Assembly: GCA_028565635.1 (NCBI GenBank)
Contig: JAOXYB010045370.1
Coordinates: forward strand, 1-12,410
Direction of reading: 5' to 3'
Origin: Phoronis ovalis
Taxonomy: Eukaryota > Phoronida > Phoronidae
Length of the DNA stretch: 12,410 nt
The stretch's first letter is position 1, and each line of letters begins with the position of its first letter. The notes below the pieces were generated by a model, which was not told the DNA's origin, ran no database searches, and saw nothing but the letters and a program-made list of their open reading frames with translations. Of this stretch, positions 1 through 7,555 are shown in pieces. The translations under genes were made by a program, and so were the position numbers.

Positions 1-88
1 CGCCGGCGGTTCGAAAAACATACCCTTTCATGCGAAATTTTGTTGGAACATGCGTACCCACTTTCATATTGACCACCACCCCCCCCTT
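1..88. repeat. Degenerate ~30-bp C-rich minisatellite fragment
   Basis: Two related units begin with AACAT, run through a CCC/TTTCAT core (19-30 and 49-67) and are followed by a C-rich third piece ending in an 8-base C run at 79-86. Spacing is about 33 bp. The word CATACCCTTT at 19-28 recurs exactly at 10068-10077 inside the array near 10 kb, which suggests a shared repeat family. It lies in the intron 5' of the first visible SLC12A9 exon and is cut by the window edge, so its left limit is unknown. Confidence 0.45.
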
Positions 89-374
89 TGTAACAAGTAC
101 TGTTAACTGCTGCTGTGTGAGTTCACTTGCTTGATAACATAATTAACTGAAACACATAAGAAGTATTGCTGTTTTCTGCAGAACGCTTAATAGAATTGAA
201 ATGTGGTTTATAGAAAATCACTATGTCAACATATACCAGCGGCAATGTTACATGTATGTGATCCCAGAGATATGATAGGAATCTGACATTAGAAATGTCT
301 TATTAATATTTTCATGAGCAATCAATCGTTTTTAGTAAATCTATATTACATCATGCAAATAACTTTGTTTGTAG
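1..374 (+). other. SLC12A9: 3' part of an SLC12A9 intron
   Basis: This is non-coding sequence before the first recognisable exon. It ends in a T-rich stretch and TAG at 372-374, a normal acceptor. Apart from the repeat fragment at its start I see nothing in it. The upstream donor lies outside the window. Confidence 0.75.
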
Positions 375-2999
375 GGAGCTGTTAGTCAACAACTACACAT
401 ATTTACAAAAAGTGAATTTATGGACGCCATTTGTTTTGATTGGCTTATTTGCTGCTACATTATCTGCTGCCCTTGGAAATCTTATAGGAGCATCAAGGGT
501 GTTGGAAGCATTAGCAAAGGATGATCTTTTTTGTAAGCACTAAGTAATTAGTATAATTCAGTAGTAAACTAAGTCTTCACGACACCTTCTTGAGCTAAAA
601 ATGCTGCTGCTTAGTGATGTCTGAATTTGCAGATACATGGTAAATATAATAATATAACTGAATAATTGTTTGTAAAATTGTTGTAGGGATTTTCCTGAAA
701 CCAGCTAAAATTTCAACAAAGAATGGTAACCCATGGGTGGCTGTATTTATTTCATGGTTTTTGGTACAACTAGTGTTCTTGATTGGATCACTCAATGCCA
801 TAGCACCAATGACTTCAGTGTTGTTCCTTTTGTCTTATGCAGCAACCAATCTGGCTTGTCTAGCATTGGAGTTGGCATCTGCACCAAACTTTAGGTAAAG
901 TTTAGAAGCATATCACATACACCTAGACCCAATTGTTCAAACCTTTATGTTTTCTAGTGTGTACTAGAGAAAGTACATAAGGCAAAACCAAAACAAACCT
1001 TGTTTAATGGGTATGACCACTTCAACAGTTGGAGTTTTAATTTTTTTATATTTAAAATAATACTATAACTCCTATTATATAATGTACAGCCTAAAATACA
1101 TAAATTCCTTATAAAATTTCTTAAACTAAAACTTTTTATTGCAAAAACAAATAATAAAAAGCTATACCTAGCCAGTTTTTTAATGGTGTTTGCCAGTTCA
1201 ACACTTCAAAAAAACCAACCTACCTACTCAGTTTTTGTATATTTTTGGTATGGCCTAAGGTAGAAATTAAGTTTCTTAGATCCATCCAAAGTCTGAGTGG
1301 CCAAAAATGTTAATCACAAAAAAACATTTCACACCATCTTTTCATGTTTCATTAAGCTTGTCTGTATGCTTAATTTTGGATTTTTTTAAATTTTCACAAA
1401 TTGACCTTTTGTTGGAATCAAAAGCAAGAAGTGTAATATTTGGTAAAAAATGGAATGTTACTTATATATTTTCATGAGAATTGAAATGTGAATTTGATTA
1501 CTATAATTGTTTCAAACTTATACAAGTCTATTCTGTTGTAAACTCTGTATTCTGCAATTTACCAACTTTTGTTGAAGCAGATAACAAGAATTTCAGAAGA
1601 TTTCTAAATGCATAATATCTTCTGTTACACATTTTTCAGACCAACGTTTAGATTCTATACCTGGCATACATGTACACTCGGGTTGATTGGATGTATTGTA
1701 ATGTGTTTTCTCATCCAAGCCGTTTATGCAGCAGTTTCCATCATCGTTTGTATGATCTTAGTCATCATCATGCATTTACGATCCTTACCAACGCAATGGG
1801 GCTCCATTAGTCAAGCTCTAATCTTTCATCAAGTACGGAAATATCTTCTGATGTTAGACAGCCGTAAAGAACATGTGAAATATTGGCGTCCACAAATTCT
1901 GTTCATGGTAGCAAATCCGCGTTCGTGTTGCCAGTTGATTGAGTTTGTCAATGACATAAAGAAGGGTGGTTTGTATATTTTGGGACATGTAAAGCAAGGA
2001 GACTTAGATGAATGTCGAAGTGATCCCGTCATGTTGGAATATTCCAGTTGGTTAGGGTTAGTTGATCATTTGAAAATTAAAGCATTTGTTGAGCTAACCA
2101 TGGCAGAATCTGTCCGAGAAGGAATGCAGCAGTTAATAAGGCTTTCTGGATTAGGTGGAATGAAACCTAATACCATTTGCTTTGGGTTTTATGATGATTG
2201 CGAACAGCAAGATACGCTAAAAGAAAGAACCTTGAGTCGCAAAAAGCGTGTAAGATTTTACAATGCTGAACTCGGAGAAAACAGCGCGCAGGATATTGAC
2301 AGACATTTCACAACACTGCGCGGAAGTGATACCGATAAATCAGTATCTGTAGTGGAATATGTACAGATGATTGGTGATGCTTTGAAATTATCAAAAAATG
2401 TATTGTTATGTCGTTCTTTTGACAAGTTGGATAAAGAACGTATATTAAAATCAAAAAATCCATTCTATATTGATGTATGGCCTGTTAATTTCTTTCGACC
2501 GGAATCTGCAAATTATTTCGACAATACCTGTTTGTTTTTACTTCAGTTGGCATGCATTCTAAATATGGTTGCTGGATGGAAGTCAAAAACTATACTAAGG
2601 GTATTTTTATGTGTTGATTCGCAGAATGATGACACAGCACGTAAAGAACGCAAACTAGATGACATGTTAAATCAACTACGCATACTAGCAAAAATTAAAG
2701 TTATATCGTGGGAACATATTACACCAAAAGCTGAGCAAACGGTCAACGAACAATCCGAGTCAAGTTATTCCAGTAACGTAACTTGTCCAAAGCTACCAGA
2801 GGATTATCTTACAGATGTAAATGAGCTTATAAAATCTCATTGTGAGAGAACATCAGTGGTATTCTGCTATTTACCTCCAGCACCTACTGAAAATAGTTCT
2901 TGTGTAACATATATAGACCAATTAAAAACAGTCACTGAAGGTTTACCACCTACTGTGCTGGTGCATGGATTGCATCCCGTAACATCGACAACTTTGTAG
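375..2999 (+). CDS. SLC12A9: Solute carrier family 12 member 9 (cation-chloride cotransporter family), C-terminal part, 3 exons
   Basis: Exons are 375-532, 687-894 and 1640-2999, all joined by GT..AG introns in consistent phase. They give about 574 residues plus one leading base, against roughly 900 in vertebrate SLC12A9, so the N-terminal third is off the left edge. Exon 1 encodes a helix followed by [19 protein letters not shown], the family's SLIGASR..LA.DDLF signature. Exon 2 encodes two hydrophobic helices, ends in ASAPNF, and its last codon is completed in exon 3. Exon 3 reads [11 protein letters not shown], two more helices, then the soluble domain with [30 protein letters not shown], a DVWPVN block and the closing [12 protein letters not shown]. 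These blocks match human SLC12A9 (CIP1) rather than NKCC, NCC or KCC proteins. In vertebrates it is a multipass membrane protein first described as an NKCC1-interacting protein and more recently reported as a lysosomal ammonium-chloride cotransporter; the same role here is inferred. No frameshift or internal stop is seen. The entire C-terminal domain is one 1.36-kb exon. Confidence 0.95.
533..686 (+). other. SLC12A9: SLC12A9 intron, 154 bp
   Basis: The donor is GTAAGC at 533 and the acceptor is TTGTAG ending at 686. It splits a codon after its first base, so T532 joins GG687-688 to give Trp. It is AT-rich and holds nothing else recognisable. Confidence 0.9.
895..1639 (+). other. SLC12A9: SLC12A9 intron, 745 bp
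   Basis: The donor is AG|GTAAAG at 894/895 and the acceptor is ATTTTTCAG ending at 1639. It splits an Arg codon (AG + A). The ATG at 1608 lies inside this intron, so an open frame starting there has 11 spurious codons before the exon. The intron is AT-rich with short A and T runs, and I see no repeat or RNA gene in it. Confidence 0.9.
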
Positions 3000-3600
3000 T
3001 CACATTACAATTCAAAAATATACATTCTCAGCTGTAGGTTGAACCCATAGATATATGCTTTTCTGCTGGTCAGTATAGAATAACATTTGAACACTTTTGC
3101 CCAAGAATTAGAATGCACATAATAGTGTTAAATGCGAATCTTAATCTTTGACAGCTATTGTATCTGGTTCTTTGTTTTACATATGCAGCACTTAACGGAA
3201 CTGCTTCAGAAATTGCATTTCCCAAATATAAATCAGGGCTACAAACCACATCAATTTGCCACATTGTGATGTAATTCTAGGTATGTGATGGGCAAAGTTT
3301 CAATGTTCTAGCGTATGCAAAGCCGGCTCAGGTTTTACACATGAAAGTGTATTTATAAAGGATGATTAATTTTTGTTTTCATAGGGTTCCAAATGTAAAT
3401 TAATTGTTCAAAATACTTCGTTGTTCACTGATGGGTATAGGTTTAATAGCACTGTGATATTGTTGTAAAAGATAAATTGTATAATTTATTTTACTGTTAC
3501 TGATTGATATATATTGCACACTAGTTTTGAATAATTTAAGTGACAGTTCAGCAGGATTCTAAAATTACATTTTAAATAAAGCTGAAGTTTATTATGCAAA
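3000..3600 (+). other. SLC12A9: SLC12A9 3' untranslated region
   Basis: This is AT-rich sequence between the stop codon (2997-2999) and the first good poly(A) signal. No open frame in it looks coding. The end is approximate, set 15-25 bases after the AATAAA at 3575. Confidence 0.7.
3575..3580 (+). terminator. Poly(A) signal AATAAA for SLC12A9
   Basis: AATAAA lies about 575 bases after the stop codon. It is followed within 40 bases by T-rich sequence. It is the first canonical hexamer downstream of the gene, so cleavage is likely near 3595-3605. Confidence 0.65.
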
Positions 3601-4257
3601 ACATTGCATGTTTACATTTCGCTCTGTAGACGATTTTTGTTTAAACTGATAACTTTTTAGCAAAAGAAAGAGTTATTTCTGTTGACCTTTACAGCCTTTG
3701 GATTTTCTCTAATGGTGCACCCCAGAGGTGTATGCCGTAAGTCAACCCTCTAACCATCCTTTCAGTATGTACTCATATATGCCATGATTGTTCCTTGACA
3801 TGATTTAATTCAAAATATCAAATATTCTGCAAAAAAATGTAAAATAACTTTCATTGCGGCATTCCAGTTGCAGAAGATGATCTGCACATTGGAGACAATA
3901 TTAGTTAGACGAGCATTGTAAAAGGAACACTTGCAACAAATGCAAAACTTATTCACACGGTAATTATTGTAGCCGAATTTTGACGAGCTCAGCATCCCAC
4001 TTTCCAATATTTTCAAATACTAAACTTTTAAATTTAATAAAAATTGTAAAATGATAAGACTTACCTGCAGTTGTAGAAATTGCGGTAAAGGTAACAAAAT
4101 GAAAATGGTCTTGGACAGTACATAAGTCTGCTACATGGATGTGAATTTTGTTGGGGCTCCTATTAAAAGGATTAATTGGCTTATTATGTTCTAGTGATTA
4201 TGACGAAAAATGAATTAATTTGATTGTGCTCAAAAACCTTCGTGGAACCTAAAGCTA
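3601..4257. other. Intergenic, nothing recognised
   Basis: AT-rich DNA. A 68-codon minus-strand frame at 3810-4016 has no recognisable motif and no codon pattern that sets it apart from chance. No RNA gene or clear repeat is seen. Confidence 0.6.
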
Positions 4258-4365
4258 AAGTTTGGATAATTATATGAAACTGTTTGATATATCATAGTGA
4301 CAGTTCTCTGGGAAATTGTTCCAAACAGCAACATCTCGGACTCGCATGTAACTTTTAGGGTCTTA
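4258..4365 (-). pseudogene. Possible relic of a LINE reverse-transcriptase C-terminal tail
   Basis: On the minus strand, running down from about 4365, one frame reads SYMRVRDVAVWNNFPEN, followed by DISNSFIKL. This resembles the R-x-x-x-x-x-W-N-x-x-P segment with a following S-x-F-K that closes many non-LTR retrotransposon reverse transcriptases. A stop codon sits directly upstream in the same frame and the preceding sequence gives no clean RT motifs, so at best this is a short decayed fragment. It depends on one short motif and could be chance. Confidence 0.3.
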
Positions 4366-5300
4366 CTTTTATTATTAATCTTCATTATCTCCAGTATCAC
4401 AATATCAAAAAGATTTTTAAATGACACCCGTACCAAAATCTAAAGGTAGTGCCCCCATGTTATGATCGCTTTTCAGATATTTAAATATCGAATTGGAGCA
4501 ACGCTCACATTCATTGTGTGGTGCAATGCTACATGTGAGGGATACTTGGATTTTTTTTACTTATGCCTGATACAAGGGGGCTGATACCCGCCAAAGTCAA
4601 ACTACGAGCTGAAAGAGGTTATAGAGAACGTATAATGGATATTTGCAAAACAGAAACCTTTCTAAAAAAACTAGACATTTAAAAAAATTGAAATCATGTT
4701 AGGCGTTATATCATTCACGCTGATAAAAAAAATGTTTTATAATTTTTCCACTGAAACGTAATCTCAGGGTAACACGGGAGAGAGGTATTCATTATATTTT
4801 AGGATAGATTTAAGGGATTATCTGTTCCCTCACAATTTGTGATCCCGGGCTGATTTGTCGTAAAATAAATCCTTTAGTCCACTTTGAAACCACTCAGACT
4901 TCCAAAATTTAGCATGATATGGAAAATGACACAACGAAAAAATGAAATTTTCTTTCTAGGTAATGAAATCCTGTATGAGCTGTTTCTTTATTTGTTAGAG
5001 ATAATCTAGTTATATATATCCATCTTCAGTTAAGATGCCACTTAAAAGTTCCTTTCCCGTCACTAACGTAACAAAATATCTGTCACGGCTTTTTCTTTTC
5101 CTTGTAATTTTCTAGTTGTTTTCTCTCTTTATATGGGAAATAAGTAAAAAATTTATTAGTAATGTTAGACCATGTAATTTAAATGATCAATCTTTTTGTG
5201 TGAGTGCATGTTAATATTTCTTAGACAGGGTATTAATAAATATACATGTCTCTCTCTGTAAACTGAAATATTTTGCCTTTTGAAATGTAATATCAATTTT
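4366..5300. other. Intergenic, nothing recognised
   Basis: AT-rich DNA without coding-like frames. A 7-bp inverted pair (CTCACAT at 4505 and ATGTGAG near 4533) is too short to mean much. If the LINE relic is real, the right-hand part of that element may continue here in unrecognisable form. Confidence 0.55.
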
Positions 5301-5390
5301 CACTGGGGTCATGAACAATGAGGGGGGTCCATTTTTTTTTAGCAAAATCAAGCGGGTCACACATTTTTTACATGTACCTTTACATGTAAA
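5301..5390. repeat. G-rich degenerate minisatellite-like patch
   Basis: Three related words, GGGGTCATG (5305), GGGGTCCAT (5324) and CGGGTCACA (5354), each lead into an A/T-rich stretch, one with a 9-base T run. On the opposite strand this reads as C-rich units like those at 10311-10405. The patch ends in a perfect 12-bp palindrome, TTTACATGTAAA, at 5379-5390. It is probably a fragment of a dispersed repeat. Confidence 0.4.
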
Positions 5391-5972
5391 TTTGCAACCC
5401 CAGGTCATATATAATTAATGGACATTCCCTAACTACGAGTGCTATTGTACCAGTTTTCTTAGAAAGCTGTTGTCGACAATTGCAGTGGATGACTTCAGAT
5501 TCAATGTCTATTGCACTGGAGCGCATACACAGTATTTTGTCGCTAAAGAATTAATATACAAAAAATTAAATTACAATACATTTATTTGAATGGTGATGGT
5601 TTATATTCACAACCTAGATCTTACTGGATCTGCTGTGTTTTAGTTAGGTCGTTACTTTGCCCACGTGTACTGCCAGGCGCGGATCCTGCCCACTTACTTT
5701 TCAAAAAGTTGTGACAGCATACTTATCAATTTTGCTTACTTTTATTATATGGCTAATTTCTGATTTATTAAAAATGGATTTTTTTATTAAAATTTTCCAG
5801 CTGCTTTTATCTGTTTATTGAGAATGATTCGTTGAACGGATTGAAGAAATCTAATTTTTTATTTTACTTTATTGTCTTCTACTGTAAAAGTTGGCATGTG
5901 TTTTACGCCTACTTTTAAATTTGTTATATTTACCGATTGTTAAAAAGGACTATATCCCCATGCATTCCGCAG
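5391..5972. other. Intergenic, upstream flank of the WAP gene
   Basis: No gene is visible. TTGTCGACAA at 5470-5479 is a 10-bp palindrome. GGCGCGGATCC near 5677-5687 recalls a word seen in many invertebrate repeats, but no longer element can be followed. TATAT at 5951-5955 is a weak TATA candidate. CCGCAG at 5967-5972 could be an acceptor if a 5'UTR intron exists. Confidence 0.5.
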
Positions 5973-5975
5973 ACA

Positions 5976-5995
5976 TTCGAATTTATAAATTCGAA
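5976..5995. promoter_or_regulatory. Perfect 20-bp palindrome just before the WAP gene start
   Basis: TTCGAATTTATAAATTCGAA equals its own reverse complement and ends 14 bases before the ATG at 6010. Its centre, TTTATAAA, is TATA-like. However, a start 25-30 bases further on would fall at or after the ATG, so it is more likely a dimeric factor site, a 5'UTR element or chance. The function is unknown. Confidence 0.4.
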
Positions 5996-6009
5996 CAAGA
6001 CATGTTACG

Positions 6010-7339
6010 ATGTTCGGTCGTGCTGTAAATTTACAATGGGTCATTTTTTGGGTTTTGTGTTTGGTAAGTAATACATTTTCGTTTTACCAGTATCTCATGA
6101 AGTTATGTAAAATTATTTATGTTTTACAAGAGATTAGATTCTATGGAAATATACAAATACAAGCAATGAAATATAAACTTTTGATGGAAATTTTGAAGTT
6201 TAGTAAATATAATTTTATTGTGGACGTGTGCACGGCGGGCTGTCACACATGACAACTAGGGTGATATTTATTCTTATTGCTTAAAGAACACTCTACCGCA
6301 TTCATGATAAATATTTAAAATACTTACGGAGGTGATTTTTGAAAAAAAAAGTTTGTTACAAAAATTTTAGTACTTACCGTAACCTATGAAGAACTTCTTA
6401 ACACGTTTGACTTTTAAAACTATTTAAAACATCTACTGAAAGTTTCGTAATTATTTAAAGCAGTTTCTTAACTGGCAATAGCACAGGCTTAGGCTATCTT
6501 AAAGCATTATCACTCAAGCTATGTTATTCCAGGTCAATTGGAGTGACTTTGTTCTCGGACAGGATGGAGGAGACCAAGTATGTCCTCTTCCAGTAGATGC
6601 AGGAGACTGCGGTAAACTATGTAACGACGACTCTGATTGCGTACAGTATAAACAGAAGTGTTGTCTTAATGGATGCGGTTCCATGTGCACCGAACCAATC
6701 CGAGGAACTGTTGGTTCAGAAAACAAACCGGGTTTCTGTCCATTGAGGAAAAAAGAAGATGTCGGTTCATGTATTATTCAATGTCTACCTAAAAATGACA
6801 GTTACTGTCCGGGTGACGAGAAATGCTGTTTCAATGGATGTGGGCACACATGCGAATCTCCTGTTTCCAAGGATCCACTGAGTAGAAAAGATGGTACGTG
6901 TCCTAAAATGTCAGGAAAAGAGTCTTGTAATAGTACTTGCATGGTAGATACGCAATGTTCGTCTGATTTAAAATGTTGTCTAAATCGGGGTCCAGAAAAA
7001 TGTGTTCTCTTCAGTTGTGAGAAACCAGCAGGAGTAAATGGAATTGGTAAACATAAAGGAGGATCCGGTGGTAGTGATGAAGACAAAGGTGGTAAGAAAG
7101 TTAAAATCTGGAATAAAGGTCAGGGCAAAGGCTCGAAAAAAGGCAAGACAAAGAAAGGTGGGGAAAAAAATACCCAGAGAAAAGGTTGGAAAAAAAAGAC
7201 CCAGCGAAAAGGTGGGCAAAAAAATACCCAGAGAAAAGGTTGGAAAAAAAAGACCCAGCGAAAAGGTGGGAAAAAAAATACCCAGAGAAAAGGTGGGAAA
7301 AAAAAGACCCCGCGAAAAGGTGGGAAAAAAACAGGCTAG
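6010..7339 (+). CDS. Secreted triple-WAP-domain protein with lysine/glycine-rich nonapeptide repeat tail (perlwapin-like)
   Basis: Exons 6010-6063 and 6533-7339 join in phase 0 to give 286 residues. Residues 1-27 form a signal peptide with a WVIFWVLCLV core; cleavage could be after Gly27, before QDGG. Three WAP (whey acidic protein, four-disulfide core) domains follow. WAP1 has Cys 35, 44, 48, 54, 61, 62, 66 and 70. WAP2 has Cys 87, 98, 102, 110, 116, 117, 121 and 125. WAP3 has Cys 141, 150, 154, 160, 166, 167, 175 and 180. The first two carry the KCC-x-NGCG hallmark; WAP3 does not. Residues 184-286 lack cysteine, hold about 40 Lys/Arg and include nine-residue repeats of the form RKG(G/W)-x-K(N/K)TQ. 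WAP domains are known as protease inhibitors, antimicrobials and, in abalone perlwapin, shell-matrix proteins. With this basic tail I infer an extracellular matrix or biomineral protein, with an antimicrobial role as the alternative. The start is the only ATG that gives a signal peptide and a matching donor. Confidence 0.88.
6064..6532 (+). other. Intron of the WAP gene, 469 bp
   Basis: The donor is GTAAGT at 6064 and the acceptor is TTATTCCAG ending at 6532, both in phase 0. It separates the signal-peptide exon from the mature protein, a common layout for secreted modular proteins. The frame open from 6010 to 6252 is the exon read through into this intron. Nothing else is seen. Confidence 0.88.
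7151..7336 (+). repeat. 27-nt in-frame tandem repeat encoding the basic tail
   Basis: Six full units and one partial unit start at 7151, 7178, 7205, 7232, 7259, 7286 and 7313. Each encodes nine residues. Units 2 and 4 (7178, 7232) are identical. Units 3 and 5 differ at one base, so there is a 54-nt higher-order repeat that was duplicated recently. Every unit holds an A7 or A8 run. Confidence 0.93.
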
Positions 7340-7404
7340 AAGAAAGGTGGGAAAAGTCAGTAAGATGACTGGCTGAAAGAGCGGTTGGAAAAAAAAAACA
7401 GTGT
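7340..7404 (+). repeat. Eroded repeat units beyond the WAP stop codon
   Basis: Directly after the TAG, codons read KKGGKSQ and then stop at 7361-7363. Further on, AGCGGTTGGAAAAAAAAAAC (7380-7399) again resembles the GGTTGG-A-run core, but in another frame. The repeat tract thus once extended past the present stop, or is captured in a decayed form. Confidence 0.6.
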
Positions 7405-7529
7405 CTCAGAAGTTGCAATCTGAAATTACTTTTACAAGATCCTTTACGCTGGGAGAATGAGCTTGATTGAAATGAGTGCTATCAAACACTGTATTACCAC
7501 ACACCTGAGATATCTGCAAAAGTATCAAT

Positions 7530-7535
7530 AATAAA
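7530..7535 (+). terminator. Poly(A) signal AATAAA for the WAP gene
   Basis: AATAAA lies about 190 bases after the stop codon. It is the first canonical hexamer downstream. Another AATAAA at 8061 could serve a longer transcript. Confidence 0.6.
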
Positions 7536-7555
7536 AAGAGACATTTTAGCAATGG

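Larger units (their letters stand above)
7340..7555 (+). other. 3' untranslated region of the WAP gene
   Basis: This is non-coding sequence from the stop codon to about 20 bases after the AATAAA at 7530. The end is estimated. Confidence 0.6.

Noticed and set aside
1-20. GGTTCGA as a Pol III B box of a tRNA-derived SINE
   Set aside because: The remaining B-box bases do not fit and the A-box side would lie outside the window.
190-1494. Shared words AGAATTGAAATGTG and ATTTTCATGAG in the first and third introns
   Set aside because: The words are 11-14 bp, AT-rich and in different order and spacing; chance is the simplest reading.
1608-1639. ATG at 1608 as the start of a 463-residue protein
   Set aside because: These 11 codons are intron sequence ahead of a good acceptor at 1639. 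The true reading frame enters from exon 687-894, where ASAPNF and a split Arg codon join smoothly to PTFRFYTW.
6010-6252. 80-codon ORF as a separate gene
   Set aside because: Only the first 18 codons are coding; a consensus donor GTAAGT follows at 6064 and the rest is intron.
375-7339. Functional link between SLC12A9 and the neighbouring WAP gene (ion transport plus matrix protein)
   Set aside because: Same orientation is not evidence of joint function in an animal genome. Each gene has its own poly(A) signal and 2.4 kb separates them.
7038-7376. Forward-frame 112-codon lysine-rich ORF and a shorter one at 7186-7368
   Set aside because: They are alternative frames of the WAP tail repeat with no start context of their own. 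They are treated only as a frameshift-tolerance observation.
7101-7418. Phe/Ser-rich minus-strand frame of 105 codons
   Set aside because: It is the mirror of the stop-free 27-nt lysine repeat. Its low-complexity repeats follow from the + strand tail and have no independent support.
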